A stretch of 44,556 nucleotides of DNA from Zobellella denitrificans (lineage in GTDB: Bacteria > Pseudomonadota > Gammaproteobacteria > Enterobacterales > Aeromonadaceae). The stretch lies in the NCBI RefSeq assembly GCF_002237365.1, contig NZ_NMUO01000022.1, forward strand, positions 1 through 44,556. The letters run 5' to 3'. A model generated the notes under the pieces. It saw nothing but the letters and a program-made list of their open reading frames with translations, was not told the DNA's origin and ran no database searches. Each line of letters opens with the position of its first letter. The stretch's first letter is position 1. The position numbers were made by a program, and so were the translations under genes. Of this stretch, positions 10,741 to 20,574 are shown piece by piece.

Positions 10741-11133
10741 ATGCACGCAAGGCGAGGATTCACCCTGATAGAGCTGCTGATCACGGTGGCGGTGCTGGCG
10801 ATCATTGCCGCCATCGCCTATCCGTCCTTCGCCAGCTACCTGATGAAGAGCAAGCGCATCGAAGCGATCCAGACCCTCTACCGCATGCAGCTCCGCCAGG
10901 AGGAATGGCGCATTTCCAACCCCGCCTACACCAGTGCCGCGGAAAACCTGATCAGCCCCACCGAAAACGCCCACTATGGCTTCAGCACCTCGACTTCCGG
11001 CGCCGGCTATACCCTTACCGCCACCGCCAAGTCCGGCTCCAGCCAGCAAAACGACAAGGAAGGCGGCACCCCTTGCAATGTACTGACCCTGGATCGCAAC
11101 AGCAACAAAACGCCCGACGCCTGCTGGCGTTAG
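10741..11133 (+). CDS. pilE: PilE-like minor pilin
   Basis: A 130-residue prepilin, MHARRG|FTLIELLITVAVLAIIAAIAYPSF, with Glu5 and a ribosome site AAGGAAAGG. The region after the helix (YLMKSKRIEAIQTLYRMQLRQEEWRISNPAYT) matches PilE minor pilins found beside pilVWX in Pseudomonas-type clusters. A C-terminal Cys pair (GTPCNVL, PDACWR) could close the disulfide loop. It is transcribed away from fimT, unlike the single-strand arrangement in Pseudomonas aeruginosa. Confidence 0.85.
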   Translation: MHARRGFTLIELLITVAVLAIIAAIAYPSFASYLMKSKRIEAIQTLYRMQLRQEEWRISNPAYTSAAENLISPTENAHYGFSTSTSGAGYTLTATAKSGSSQQNDKEGGTPCNVLTLDRNSNKTPDACWR

Positions 11134-11282
11134 CAGGGGCACAAAACAATGGCATTTTGACAGAGCCCGGCTCATACTCTGGACTACTATCAGCCGCAGG
11201 CTGTGCGAACGGGCCGTCAAGAGCCGCATCCACGGGAAGACAAATCGAAACGTTAAGCCACTTCCCGCCAGGAGAGCAATCA

Positions 11283-12365
11283 ATGAAGGGGAACATTATC
11301 GGGTCGGAGCAGCAACGGCTGGCGGTCCTGAGTCGCTACCATATCCTCGATACGCCCCCCGAGCCCGCCTTCGACGACATTACACGGCTGGCCGCCCACC
11401 TCTGCAACGCCCCGGTGGCGGTGATCAACTTCATCGATGAAGAGCGGCAGTGGTTCAAGTCGGAGATAGGCCTGGGCGTGCGCGAGACCCCGCTGGATAT
11501 CTCCATCTGTGTTCATGCCCTGCTGGAGCAGGAGCTGCTGGTGGTGCCGGACACCCGCCAGGATCCCCGCTTTGCCAGCAATCCGCTGGTTACCGGCGAA
11601 CCCTACCTGCGTTTTTATGCCGGCGCCCTGCTCCGCACGCCGGAAGGGCTGCCGCTCGGCACCCTCTGCGTACTGGATTATCTCCCCAGAACCCTGACGG
11701 AAGAGCAACTCGCCCTGTTGCAGGCCCTGGCTCGCCAGGTGATGCGCCTGCTGGAGCTGGGTCGCATCAACCGGCAGCAGGCGGAAATGCTCAGCGATCT
11801 GGATCAGACCCGGGAAAAACTGGCCGTGCTGGCGGCCACGGATCCCCTCACCGGCCTGGCCAATCGCCGCGCCTTCGGTACCCTGCTGAAACAGTACCAC
11901 AGCCGGCTCCAGTCCAGGCCGGAGCCGGCCACCCTGCTGATGATCGATATCGATTATTTCAAGCAGCTCAACGACGACTACGGGCACCAGGTGGGGGACG
12001 ACGCTCTGATCCATTTCGCCCGCATCGCCCGCAGGATGTTCCGGGCCACGGATACCGTGGGGCGCTGGGGGGGTGAGGAATTCCTGGTGCTGCTGCCCCG
12101 TACCGATCCGGGCCGAGCCCTGGTGGTGGCGGAACGGCTGAGAACAACCCTGGCCGACACCCCGGTCAATACGCCGGAACCAAGGCCGACCATCACGATC
12201 AGCATCGGCCTTATCGGGCTCGACCCGGAACTCGGCCTGGCGGCCATCCTCAAGCAGCTGGATCAGGCCCTGTACCGGGCCAAGGAAGAAGGCAGGAACC
12301 GGACCCTGGTGGCGTCGTCGCCCCAGGATCCGGTGAACGGCGCCGGCGTCAGGACACCGATCTGA
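11283..12365 (+). CDS. GAF-domain diguanylate cyclase (GGDEF)
   Basis: A 360-residue soluble protein. A GAF domain occupies about 10-160 ([58 protein letters not shown]). A short helical linker leads to a GGDEF domain at about 190-345 starting [14 protein letters not shown]. The active site is intact as GGEEF ([13 protein letters not shown]), and the allosteric I-site RxxD (RATD) sits five residues before it, so it should make c-di-GMP and be product-inhibited (family knowledge). Start 11283 has AGGAGAG upstream; a much longer open frame upstream overlaps pilE and is spurious. It follows pilE by 149 bp and its last 17 bp overlap the ispH end from the opposite strand. Being next to pilus genes suggests, but does not prove, control of piliation. 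Confidence 0.93.
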   Translation: MKGNIIGSEQQRLAVLSRYHILDTPPEPAFDDITRLAAHLCNAPVAVINFIDEERQWFKSEIGLGVRETPLDISICVHALLEQELLVVPDTRQDPRFASNPLVTGEPYLRFYAGALLRTPEGLPLGTLCVLDYLPRTLTEEQLALLQALARQVMRLLELGRINRQQAEMLSDLDQTREKLAVLAATDPLTGLANRRAFGTLLKQYHSRLQSRPEPATLLMIDIDYFKQLNDDYGHQVGDDALIHFARIARRMFRATDTVGRWGGEEFLVLLPRTDPGRALVVAERLRTTLADTPVNTPEPRPTITISIGLIGLDPELGLAAILKQLDQALYRAKEEGRNRTLVASSPQDPVNGAGVRTPI

Positions 12366-13293
12366 CCTTGAGTTCGGCGGGCACCTCGAACACGATGTTC
12401 TCTTCCCGCCCCGGGTGTTCCACCACTGTGCTGCCGCCCAGGGCCTGCAGGTGGGAGATCACCTCCTGTACCAGCACCTCGGGGGCCGAGGCGCCCGCGG
12501 TCACGCCGATGCGCGCCGCGCCCTCGAGCCAGGCCGGCTCGACCATCTCCACGCAGTCGATCAGATAGGCGCGGGTGCCCATCTTCTCGGCCAGCTCCCG
12601 CAGCCGGTTGGAGTTGGAAGAATTGCGCGAGCCCACCACCAGCAGCAGATCCACCTTGGCGGCCAGCTCCCGCACCGCGTCCTGCCGGTTCTGGGTGGCG
12701 TAGCAGATGTCGTCCTTGCGCGGCCCCTCTATGGTGGGAAAACGGGCGCGCAGGGCGTCGATCACGTCCGAGGTTTCGTCCACGCTCAGGGTGGTCTGGG
12801 TCACGAAGGTGAGGTTGTCCGGGTGCTTCACCACCAGGCCCGCCACATCGGCCGGGCTTTCCACCAGGTACATGCCGCCCTCGGCGCTCTCGTACTGGCC
12901 CATGGTGCCTTCCACCTCCGGGTGGCCGGCGTGGCCGATAAGGATGGTCTCAATCCCCTTCTTGCTGGCCCGGTGCACCTCCATGTGTACCTTGGTCACC
13001 AGCGGGCAGGTGGCGTCGAACACCTTGAGCCCGCGGCGCTTGGCCTCTTCCCGCACCGCCTTGGACACGCCGTGGGCGGAGAAGATGACGATATTGCCGT
13101 CCGGCACCTGGTCCAGCTCGTCCACGAACACCGCCCCCGCGTCCTTGAGCTTGTTCACCACATAGCGGTTGTGCACCACCTCGTGGCGCACATAGATGGG
13201 CGCGCCGAATTTTTCCAGGGCGCTCTGCACTATGCTGATGGCCCTGTCCACGCCGGCACAGAAGCCGCGGGGGTTGGCGAGTAATATCTCCAT
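12349..13293 (-). CDS. ispH: 4-hydroxy-3-methylbut-2-enyl diphosphate reductase
   Basis: IspH catalyses the last step of the MEP isoprenoid pathway, reducing HMBPP to IPP and DMAPP with a [4Fe-4S] cluster. Cluster ligands Cys12 ([10 protein letters not shown]), Cys96 (FDATCPLV) and Cys197 ([11 protein letters not shown]) are present, as are the substrate-binding [10 protein letters not shown] (His124, Glu126 region) and the [10 protein letters not shown] segment. Length is 314 residues, typical. It ends the murJ-ribF-ileS-lspA-fkpB-ispH run, 1 bp after the fkpB stop. Confidence 0.97.
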   Translation of the reverse strand: MEILLANPRGFCAGVDRAISIVQSALEKFGAPIYVRHEVVHNRYVVNKLKDAGAVFVDELDQVPDGNIVIFSAHGVSKAVREEAKRRGLKVFDATCPLVTKVHMEVHRASKKGIETILIGHAGHPEVEGTMGQYESAEGGMYLVESPADVAGLVVKHPDNLTFVTQTTLSVDETSDVIDALRARFPTIEGPRKDDICYATQNRQDAVRELAAKVDLLLVVGSRNSSNSNRLRELAEKMGTRAYLIDCVEMVEPAWLEGAARIGVTAGASAPEVLVQEVISHLQALGGSTVVEHPGREENIVFEVPAELKVRSVS

Positions 13294-13294
13294 G

Positions 13295-13741
13295 TCAGGC
13301 TCCGTTCTGATCCACGGCCAGGATCTCCACCTCGAAGATCACGGTGCGCCCGGCCAGGGGATGGTTGAAATCCACGGTCACCGAGTCGCCGGCCACCCCG
13401 CGCACTATGCCGGGGATTTCGGCGCCGTTGGGCTGGGTAAAGGAAAGGATGGCGCCCTCCTCCAGCTCGAGGTCGGCACCGAAGCGGCTGCGCTCCATAT
13501 GGTGGATATTGTCCGGGTTGACCGGGCCGAAGGCGTCGTCCGGCGCCAGCTCGAAGCTGGACTTGTCACCCTCGCACAACCCCAGCAGGCAGGCCTCGAA
13601 ATTGGGGGTCAGGCTGCCGTCGCCCATCTGCAGCCTGGCGGGCTTGCCGTGCAGCTGGGTGCTGTCGGCCACCGAGCCGTCTTCCAGCTTGATGGTGAAG
13701 TGAAACAGCACCTCGCTGCTCGGACCTATCTGTTTGCTCAT
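13295..13741 (-). CDS. fkpB: FKBP-type peptidyl-prolyl cis-trans isomerase (SlpA)
   Basis: A 148-residue SlyD-like FKBP with an insert-in-flap domain: [28 protein letters not shown], then [31 protein letters not shown], and C-terminal [19 protein letters not shown]. It assists protein folding in the cytoplasm. The start at 13741 overlaps the lspA stop by 4 bp (ATGA), giving translational coupling; the open frame continues further upstream inside lspA but has no merit. The lspA-fkpB-ispH order is conserved in gammaproteobacteria. Confidence 0.94.
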   Translation of the reverse strand: MSKQIGPSSEVLFHFTIKLEDGSVADSTQLHGKPARLQMGDGSLTPNFEACLLGLCEGDKSSFELAPDDAFGPVNPDNIHHMERSRFGADLELEEGAILSFTQPNGAEIPGIVRGVAGDSVTVDFNHPLAGRTVIFEVEILAVDQNGA

Positions 13742-14226
13742 TGGGGGCTGTCCTTCCTGAAACTGTCGATGATGATCATGGCGGCGCCGACGAAGATGAA
13801 GCTGTCGGCCAGGTTGAAGGCGGGCCAGTGCCAGTTGCCCACATAGAAGTCGAGAAAATCCACCACATGGCCCAGGGCCAGGCGGTCGATCACGTTGCCC
13901 ACGGCACCGCCGATGATCAAGGCATAGGCCGCCGGCAGCCAGCGGGCGCTCTTGGGCGCCTTGTACATCCAGACGCTTAGCAGCACGGTCACGGCGCAGG
14001 CCAGGCCGGCGAAGAACCAGCGCTGCCAGCCACCCTGATCGGCCAGGAAGCTGAAGGCCGCCCCCGGGTTGTACACGTGCACCAGGTTGAAGAAGGGGGT
14101 GATCTGCACCCCCGGGTAGCCGTACTCCAGGTAGGACACGGTCAACCACTTGGTGACCTGATCCAGCACCATGGCGACGATGGCCAGCCACCACCAGCGC
14201 AGACCGGTATCGAACAATGGCTTCAT
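13738..14226 (-). CDS. lspA: Prolipoprotein signal peptidase (signal peptidase II)
   Basis: An inner-membrane aspartyl protease that removes the signal peptide of diacylated prolipoproteins after Lgt has acted (lgt is at 25.4-26.2 kb). Four hydrophobic segments are visible. The catalytic aspartates are Asp114 (GNVIDRL) and Asp141 (FNLADSFIF), and the conserved VYNPGAAFSFL is at about 51-61. Length is 162 residues. It overlaps ileS by 1 nt (TGATG) and fkpB by 4 nt. Confidence 0.97.
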   Translation of the reverse strand: MKPLFDTGLRWWWLAIVAMVLDQVTKWLTVSYLEYGYPGVQITPFFNLVHVYNPGAAFSFLADQGGWQRWFFAGLACAVTVLLSVWMYKAPKSARWLPAAYALIIGGAVGNVIDRLALGHVVDFLDFYVGNWHWPAFNLADSFIFVGAAMIIIDSFRKDSPQ

Positions 14227-17051
14227 CAGGCGAACCGGCGAACTTCGCCGTCCCCGGCCACGTTGGACACACAGCGGCCACAGATGCCCTCATGGCCCTC
14301 GTGGCTGCCCACGTCCTCCACATGGTGCCAGCAGCGATCGCACTTGGCGGCGTCGCTCTTGGCCACCCGGACCTTGAGCCCGGCCAGTTCGGTGTCGGTC
14401 GCGCCCTCGGCCTCGGCCAGGGGGCGGACCACTGCCCTGGAGGTGAGCATCACGAAGCGCAGCTCGTCCTCCAGTCCCGCCAGCCGGGTGGCCAGGGCCT
14501 CGTCGGCGAATAGGGTCACCTCGGCTTCCAGGCCGGCGCCGATCACCTTGTCGTTGCGGGCGTTTTCCAGCGCCTTGTTCACCGCCTGGCGCACCTTGAG
14601 CAGCTCGGCCCAGAAGGCGTCGTTCAGCGACTCGCCCTCGGCCAGGCCGAAGAGGCCGTCGTAGAATTCCTGGGTGAACACGAAGCGATCCCGCTCGCCC
14701 GGCAGCAATGCCCAGATCTCGTCGGCGGTAAAGCTCATGATCGGTGCCATCCAGCGCACCAGGGCCTCGACGATGTGGTAGAGGGCGGTCTGGCAGGAGC
14801 GGCGCGCCAGGCTGTCGGCCTTGGCGGTGTACTGGCGGTCCTTGATCACGTCCAGGTAGAAGGAGCCCATCTCCACCGAGCAGAACTGCATCAGCTTCTG
14901 GGTCACCAGGTGGAAGTTGTACTCGTCAAAAGCCTTGGTGATGTCCTGCTGGATGGCCCGGGCACGCCCCACCGCCCAGCGGTCGATCACCACCATGTCT
15001 TCCGGCGCCACCATGTCGGTGGCCGGATTGAAGCCGTTCAGGTTGGCCAGCAGGAAGCGGGCGGTGTTGCGGATGCGACGGTAGGCGTCGGCACTGCGCT
15101 TGAGGATCTCGTCGGACACCGTCATCTCGCCGGAGTAGTCGGTGCTCGCCACCCACAGCCGCAGTATGTCGGCGCCCAGCTTGTTCATCACTTCCTGGGG
15201 GCTGACCACGTTGCCGATGGACTTGGACATCTTGCGGCCCTGGCCGTCCACGGTGAAGCCGTGGGTCAGCACCTGCCGGTAGGGGGCGTGGCCCTTCATG
15301 GCGGTGGAGATCATCAGCGACGACATAAACCAGCCCCGATGCTGATCCGAGCCTTCCAGGTACATGTCGGCGGGGTGGCCCTGGAACTCGGGGCGCACGT
15401 CCACCACCGAGGCGTGGGTGGAGCCGGAGTCGAACCAGACGTCCAGGGTGTCCAGCACCTTCTCGTACTGCTCCGCCTCCTCACCCAGCAGCTCGGCGGG
15501 ATCCAGATCCCACCAGGCCTGGATGCCGGCCTGTTCCACCCGCCTGGCGACCTGCTCCATCAATTCGGTGGCGCGGGGATGCAGGGCCTGGGTGCCCTTG
15601 TGCACGAACAGGGCGATGGGCACGCCCCAGGTGCGCTGGCGGGAGATACACCAGTCGGGGCGGTTTTCCACCATGGCCTCGATGCGGTTCTGGCCCCACT
15701 CGGGCACCCACTGCACCTTGCGGATCTCTTGCAGCGCCTGGCTGCGCAGCCCGGCCTGCTCCATGCTGATAAACCACTGGGGCGTGGCGCGGAAGATGAT
15801 GGGGGTCTTGTGGCGCCAGCAGTGCGGATAGGAGTGATTGTAGGCCTCATGGTGCAGCAGGGCGCCGCGCTCCTTGAGCACCTCCACCACGGCGTCGTTG
15901 GCCTTGAACACGTGCTGGCCGGCAAACAGTTCGGTGTCGGGCAGGTAGACGCCGTTGCCGCCCACCGGGTTGGCCACTTCCAGGCCGTATTTCTGGCCCA
16001 CCGCGAAGTCTTCCTGGCCGTGGCCGGGGGCGGTGTGCACGGCGCCGGTGCCCGAGTCGGTGGTGACGTGGTCACCCAGCACCACGGGCACGTCGTAGTC
16101 GTAGAAGGGGTGACGGAAGCGTTTGAGCTCGAGCGCGGCGCCCTGGCAATAGCCCAGGTTGTGGTAATGGGCGATGCCGGCGCGGTCCATCACGTCCTTG
16201 ACCAGATCGGCGGCCAGGATCAGCCGCTCGGGGTTGTCGCCCTCCACCTGCACCAGGGCATAGTTGAGCTCGGCGTGCAGGGCCACGGCCCGGTTGGCCG
16301 GCAGGGTCCAGGGGGTGGTGGTCCAGATCACCACCGATACCGGGCCTTGGCCGACGTGGCCGTCGGCGCAGTCGAAGCTGGCCACGGCGGCCGCCTCGTC
16401 CACCGCCCGGAAGCGCACGTCGATGGCCGGCGAGCGCTTGTCCTCGTATTCCACTTCCGCTTCCGCCAGGGCGGAACCGCAGTCGGTGCACCAGTGCACC
16501 GGCTTGGAGCCCTTGTGCAGGTGGCCGTTGTCGATGATCTTGGCCAGGGCGCGGATGATGTTGGCTTCGGTGTCGAAGTTCATGGTGAGGTAGGGGTTGT
16601 CCCAGTCACCCAGCACGCCCAGACGGATAAAGTCGGTCTTCTGCGCTTCTATCTGCTCCTTGGCGTAGGCCCGGCAGGCCTCGCGGAATTCGGCGGCGGA
16701 CACCTTGACGCCGGGCTTGCCGACCTTGCCTTCCACCTTCAGTTCGATGGGCAGGCCGTGGCAATCCCAGCCGGGAATGTAGGGGGAGTCGTAGCCCAGC
16801 AGCCCCTTGGACTTGACGATGATGTCCTTGAGGATCTTGTTGACCGAGTGACCGATGTGAATGCTGCCGTTGGCGTAGGGAGGACCGTCGTGAAGGATAA
16901 AGGGCTTGTTGCCGGCCTTGGCGCGACGAACGGCACCGTACAGGTCCTCTTCGAGCCAGCGCTTGAGCATCTCCGGCTCGCGCTGAGCCAGGTTGCCGCG
17001 CATGGGAAACTCCGTTTCGGGCAAATTCAGGGTATTTTTATAGTCGCTCAT
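14226..17051 (-). CDS. ileS: Isoleucyl-tRNA synthetase
   Basis: A class Ia synthetase of 941 residues that charges tRNA-Ile and edits Val-tRNA. The HIGH motif is at 65-68 ([12 protein letters not shown]), the KMSKS loop at 607-611 ([10 protein letters not shown]), and the C-terminal zinc finger (CDRCW and CGRC) is complete. The size matches E. coli IleS (938). It lies 5 bp after ribF and is coupled to lspA. The type with a C-terminal zinc site is the common bacterial, mupirocin-sensitive class (family knowledge). Confidence 0.98.
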   Translation of the reverse strand: MSDYKNTLNLPETEFPMRGNLAQREPEMLKRWLEEDLYGAVRRAKAGNKPFILHDGPPYANGSIHIGHSVNKILKDIIVKSKGLLGYDSPYIPGWDCHGLPIELKVEGKVGKPGVKVSAAEFREACRAYAKEQIEAQKTDFIRLGVLGDWDNPYLTMNFDTEANIIRALAKIIDNGHLHKGSKPVHWCTDCGSALAEAEVEYEDKRSPAIDVRFRAVDEAAAVASFDCADGHVGQGPVSVVIWTTTPWTLPANRAVALHAELNYALVQVEGDNPERLILAADLVKDVMDRAGIAHYHNLGYCQGAALELKRFRHPFYDYDVPVVLGDHVTTDSGTGAVHTAPGHGQEDFAVGQKYGLEVANPVGGNGVYLPDTELFAGQHVFKANDAVVEVLKERGALLHHEAYNHSYPHCWRHKTPIIFRATPQWFISMEQAGLRSQALQEIRKVQWVPEWGQNRIEAMVENRPDWCISRQRTWGVPIALFVHKGTQALHPRATELMEQVARRVEQAGIQAWWDLDPAELLGEEAEQYEKVLDTLDVWFDSGSTHASVVDVRPEFQGHPADMYLEGSDQHRGWFMSSLMISTAMKGHAPYRQVLTHGFTVDGQGRKMSKSIGNVVSPQEVMNKLGADILRLWVASTDYSGEMTVSDEILKRSADAYRRIRNTARFLLANLNGFNPATDMVAPEDMVVIDRWAVGRARAIQQDITKAFDEYNFHLVTQKLMQFCSVEMGSFYLDVIKDRQYTAKADSLARRSCQTALYHIVEALVRWMAPIMSFTADEIWALLPGERDRFVFTQEFYDGLFGLAEGESLNDAFWAELLKVRQAVNKALENARNDKVIGAGLEAEVTLFADEALATRLAGLEDELRFVMLTSRAVVRPLAEAEGATDTELAGLKVRVAKSDAAKCDRCWHHVEDVGSHEGHEGICGRCVSNVAGDGEVRRFA

Positions 17052-17056
17052 GAGTC

Positions 17057-18004
17057 CTACATTCCGTTCGGTTCTGATGGCGCCAGCCCCAGCCAGTGGC
17101 GGGCGGCGGCGGCATCGCGTTGAATCTGCTCCTTTAACAGTGCAAAGGATGCGAATTTTTGTTCGTTCCGCAATTTGTGGCGGAGTTCCACTTCCACCTG
17201 CCTGCCGTAGATATCGCCGGCAAAGTCGAACAGGTGGACTTCCAACAGGGCGCGGGTGCCGCTGACGGTGGGCTTGTGGCCGATATTGGCCACCCCGGGA
17301 TAATGCCGACCGCCGAGCAGCAGCTCCACCACATAAACCCCGGACACCGGTATCACCTGGCGCTTGAGCGCCACATTGGCGGTGGGAAAGCCGATGGTCC
17401 GCCCCAGCTTGTTGCCATGGGCCACCCGGCCGTGCAGGCTGAAGGGGCGCCCCAGCATCTGGTTGGCGTCATCCAGCCGCCCCGCCGCCAGAGCCTCGCG
17501 GATCAGGGTGCTGCTGACCCGCTGGCTGTTCATCCGCCAGCTCTGGGTACTGACCACCTCGAAATCGAAGGCGCGCCCGGCCCGGGTAAGCAGTTCGAAA
17601 TCCCCGCCCCGGTTGCGGCCGAAGCGGAAATCGTCGCCCACCACCAGAAAGCGCACGCCGAGCCGGTCGACCAACAGGCCGCGGATGAAATCGTCCGGCG
17701 ACTGGGCGGCGAAGGCGGCGTTGAAGCGCACGCACAGCAGGCGGTCGATGCCGAGCCGCGCCAGTTGCAGGTATTTCTCCCGCAATCGGGTCAGCCGGGG
17801 CGGCGCCTCGGCCCCGGCAAACAACTCCTGGGGCTGGGGTTCGAACACCATGACGCAGGACGGCACCCCGAGCCGGCGCGCCTGCTCGGTGAGGCGGCGC
17901 AATACCGCCTGGTGCCCCAGATGCACGCCATCGAAGTTGCCGATGGTCAGCACACAGCCGTGATGCCATGGCTTGATGTTGTGAATGCCGCGAATAAGCT
18001 CCAT
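17057..18004 (-). CDS. ribF: Bifunctional riboflavin kinase / FAD synthetase
   Basis: Converts riboflavin to FMN and FMN to FAD. The N-terminal nucleotidyltransferase domain (about 1-180) has [16 protein letters not shown], and the C-terminal kinase domain contains [11 protein letters not shown] and the Glu-containing [15 protein letters not shown]. Start 18004 ([14 protein letters not shown]) fits the family length (315 residues); an ATG eight codons upstream (18028) is possible. It sits between murJ and ileS, the usual gammaproteobacterial order. Confidence 0.95.
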   Translation of the reverse strand: MELIRGIHNIKPWHHGCVLTIGNFDGVHLGHQAVLRRLTEQARRLGVPSCVMVFEPQPQELFAGAEAPPRLTRLREKYLQLARLGIDRLLCVRFNAAFAAQSPDDFIRGLLVDRLGVRFLVVGDDFRFGRNRGGDFELLTRAGRAFDFEVVSTQSWRMNSQRVSSTLIREALAAGRLDDANQMLGRPFSLHGRVAHGNKLGRTIGFPTANVALKRQVIPVSGVYVVELLLGGRHYPGVANIGHKPTVSGTRALLEVHLFDFAGDIYGRQVEVELRHKLRNEQKFASFALLKEQIQRDAAAARHWLGLAPSEPNGM

Positions 18005-18071
18005 AAACCCCGCTGCCGGCCCCTGCAAATCGGCGGATTATAACTCAGGCGGCCTTCAGGATCAGCCCTTG

Positions 18072-19628
18072 CTACCCGGTTTTGAAGTGCTTAATCCGCA
18101 CGCCGGCCAAGAGCAGCAGCGCGCCATAACAAAGAGCACCCGCGGCGATGTAGCCGAGCAGGTGCAGGCTGCTGCGGGCCAGGCTCCACTCGACCCAGAC
18201 CGCCAGCGGCGGCGACAGATACCAGAGCAGCGCCGCCATACCCGAGCCCGCCAGGGCCACCTTGAGGGCGAACAGACCGGTCTGGCGTCCGGGACGATAG
18301 ACATCAAGCCGGCGCAGGCCCCAGGCCAGCAGGCCGGCGTTGAGCATGCCCGACAGGGCCGTGGCCAGGGCCAGGCCCACATAGCCGAGGGGGAAGATCA
18401 GGATGGCGTTGAACACCATGTTGGCCACCATGGCGATGATGCCGAAACGCACCGGGGTACGGGTGTCCTGGCGGGCGTAGTAGCCCGGCGCCAGCACCTT
18501 GATCAGCATAAAGGCCTGCAGCCCCAGGCCATAGGCCACCAGGCTCTTGCCCGCCGCCGCCACTTCCGCCATGCCAAACTCACCGCGCATAAACAGCACC
18601 CGCAGCATGGGTTCGCTCAGCACAATCAGCCCCAGCATGGCGGGGAAGCCCATCAGCAGCACCATGCGCACTCCCCAGTCCATGGTGGCGGCAAAGCCGT
18701 CCCTGGCGTCGTCCACATGCCGGCTGGACAGGGCCGGCAGGATCACGGTGGCGATGGCGATGCCGAACAGCCCGAGGGGGAACTCCAGCAGCCGGTCCGA
18801 ATAATACAGGTAGCTGATGGAGCCGGTGGCCAGGAAGGAGGCCAGCATGGTGTCGAACAACAGGTTGACCTGGCTCACCGAGACCCCGAACAGGGCCGGG
18901 ATCATCAGGGTACGGATCTTGACTACGCCGGGGTGATGCCAGGCCCAGCGCGGCCGGACCAGCAGGTGCAATCGGGCCAGGAAGGGAAACTGGAACAGGA
19001 ACTGGATAAGACCACCGGCAAAGACGCCGATGGCCAGGCCCAGCTCGGGCTGCGCCAGCCTCGGCGACAGCCAGAGCGCCGCCGCGATCAGCGCCACGTT
19101 GAGGAACACCGGGGTGAAGGAGGACACCGCGAACTTGCCGAAGGTGTTGAGGATGGCCCCGGCCATGGCGGTGAAACTGATAAACCACAGGTAGGGGAAG
19201 GTGATTTTCAGCAGCAGCGAGGCCAGCTCGAACTTGTGTGCCTCGGGCCCGCCCTTGAGCCACTCCATAAACCAGCCGGCGCCGAACAGGGCGGTAACCA
19301 CCCCGGAGCCGATCATGCCCGCCAGGGTCACCCCGGTCACGATCAACCCCAGTGTGCCGGACACCGCCGCCAGCAGATCCTGGGTGTCCTTGAAGCTGCG
19401 GGTCTGCTTGTATTCGGTCATCACCGGCACGAAGGCCTGGTTGAAGGCGCCCTCGGCGAACAGGCGGCGCAGAAAATTGGGAATGCGGTTGGCGAAGAAG
19501 AACACATCGGCCGCCGCTCCGGCCCCCATCAGGTTGGCGATCACCACGTCGCGGACCAGGCCAAGCACCCGGGAAACCAGGGTCATGGCGGACACGACGA
19601 TGCCCGATCGCAAAAGCGCCTTGCTCAA
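18072..19628 (-). CDS. murJ: Lipid II flippase MurJ
   Basis: A 518-residue MOP-superfamily membrane protein with about 14 hydrophobic segments that flips lipid II across the inner membrane. The conserved charged residues of the central cavity are visible near the N-terminus: Arg20, Arg26, Asp41 and Arg54 (SRVLGLVRDVV, AAADVFFFANRIPNFLRR), equivalent with a +2 offset to E. coli Arg18, Arg24, Asp39 and Arg52. It is divergent from rpsT and begins the long minus-strand run to ispH. Confidence 0.97.
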   Translation of the reverse strand: MSKALLRSGIVVSAMTLVSRVLGLVRDVVIANLMGAGAAADVFFFANRIPNFLRRLFAEGAFNQAFVPVMTEYKQTRSFKDTQDLLAAVSGTLGLIVTGVTLAGMIGSGVVTALFGAGWFMEWLKGGPEAHKFELASLLLKITFPYLWFISFTAMAGAILNTFGKFAVSSFTPVFLNVALIAAALWLSPRLAQPELGLAIGVFAGGLIQFLFQFPFLARLHLLVRPRWAWHHPGVVKIRTLMIPALFGVSVSQVNLLFDTMLASFLATGSISYLYYSDRLLEFPLGLFGIAIATVILPALSSRHVDDARDGFAATMDWGVRMVLLMGFPAMLGLIVLSEPMLRVLFMRGEFGMAEVAAAGKSLVAYGLGLQAFMLIKVLAPGYYARQDTRTPVRFGIIAMVANMVFNAILIFPLGYVGLALATALSGMLNAGLLAWGLRRLDVYRPGRQTGLFALKVALAGSGMAALLWYLSPPLAVWVEWSLARSSLHLLGYIAAGALCYGALLLLAGVRIKHFKTG

Positions 19629-19748
19629 AATGAAAACCTCACGGTAAGAAAATTGCTGAATGCAGGGGAATGCTGCTAGAATCCGGGCGACAGTTTAACC
19701 CCCTGCCCTGTGCCTTGCCACAGGGCGGTGTTTATTTGCACAAATCAA

Positions 19749-19777
19749 TTGACAATCAGCGGTGAAAAAGGCATATT
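19749..19777 (+). promoter_or_regulatory. Probable sigma-70 promoter of rpsT
   Basis: A perfect -35 box TTGACA (19749-19754), a 17-bp spacer, and CATATT (4 of 6 matches to TATAAT) at 19772-19777 lie about 50 bp upstream of the rpsT start. The strength fits a ribosomal protein gene. Confidence 0.6.
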
Positions 19778-19825
19778 CCTCGGCCTTTTAAGAACACTCG
19801 CTAAGACAGTTTTAGGAGTTTTACC

Positions 19826-20086
19826 TTGGCTAATATTAAATCTGCTAAGAAACGCGCGATTCAAGCAGAGAAACGCCGTAAGCACAACGCCAGCCGCCGC
19901 TCCATGGTGCGCACCTACGTCAAGAAAGTAGTTGCCGCCATCGCTACCGGTGACAAGGCCAACGCTCAGCAAGCCTTCAACGCTGCTCAGCCGCTGCTGG
20001 ACCGCATGGCCACCAAAGGCCTGATCCACAAGAACAAGGCTGCTCGCCACAAGAGCCGCCTGAACGCCCAGATCAAGGCCCTGTAA
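19826..20086 (+). CDS. rpsT: 30S ribosomal protein S20 (TTG start)
   Basis: An 86-residue basic protein, [20 protein letters not shown], that binds the 5' domain and helix 44 of 16S rRNA. Start codon is TTG with AGGAG upstream, as in E. coli rpsT, where the weak UUG initiation is part of S20 autoregulation (established there; inferred here). It is divergent from murJ and followed by a strong terminator, so monocistronic. Confidence 0.98.
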   Translation: MANIKSAKKRAIQAEKRRKHNASRRSMVRTYVKKVVAAIATGDKANAQQAFNAAQPLLDRMATKGLIHKNKAARHKSRLNAQIKAL

Positions 20087-20106
20087 TACGGCTTTATCCT
20101 GGCGTT

Positions 20107-20136
20107 AAAAAAACCGGCCTGGCGCCGGTTTTTTAT
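20107..20136. terminator. Bidirectional rho-independent terminator after rpsT
   Basis: The stem ACCGGC/GCCGGT with loop CTGGC is flanked by an A-run on the left and TTTTTTATT on the right. It ends rpsT and could also stop minus-strand transcripts coming from the ArsR gene. Confidence 0.85.
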
Positions 20137-20246
20137 TGCCTGCTCAACGGCGGGGCGTGAGACGTGAGCATAGCCCCCGTCATCTGCTTTGTCCTAATTT
20201 TCAGGCACAGTCCGGGCTCACTCCACTTTCCCTAACTCCTCCCCCC

Positions 20247-20564
20247 TCACTCTTCACGACAGTAAAGCCGGTGCAGCAGGGCGATCACTTCCCGCACCTC
20301 TTCGCTCTTTAGGGAATAAAACACCGTCTGGGCCTCCTTGCGGGTCTGCACCAGATCGTCGTTGCGCAGTATCGCCAGGTGCTGGGACAGGGCGGACTGG
20401 CTCAGGCCCAGATGCTGGTTCATCTCGCCGACCGACAGTTCCTGGTCGAGCAGGTGGCACAAAATAAACAGCCGCCGCTCGTTGGCCAGGGCCTTGAGCA
20501 GCTTCACCGCCTGGCCGGCGTTGGCTTCCATCTCTTCGATATTCAATGCCGTCATGGTGTTCAC
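20247..20564 (-). CDS. ArsR-family repressor, HlyU/BigR/SqrR type
   Basis: A 105-residue winged-helix regulator: LLKALANERRLFILCHLL, the recognition helix LGLSQSALSQHLAILRND and the wing KEAQTVFYSL. It has exactly two cysteines, Cys36 and Cys102, at the positions used as a redox pair by HlyU of Vibrio and BigR/SqrR, which sense reactive sulfur or oxidants (established for those proteins). No metal-site residues of ArsR/SmtB type were seen. The gene begins 10 bp after nhaR and could be co-transcribed with nhaA-nhaR; a start at Met4 is also possible. No sulfur-oxidation target gene is adjacent. Confidence 0.82.
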   Translation of the reverse strand: MNTMTALNIEEMEANAGQAVKLLKALANERRLFILCHLLDQELSVGEMNQHLGLSQSALSQHLAILRNDDLVQTRKEAQTVFYSLKSEEVREVIALLHRLYCREE

Positions 20565-20574
20565 ATTCCGGTTC

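Noticed and set aside
10491-11282. N-terminal extension of the diguanylate cyclase frame
   Set aside because: It overlaps fimT and pilE in other frames and has no domain; the start at 11283 has a strong ribosome site and fits the GAF family.
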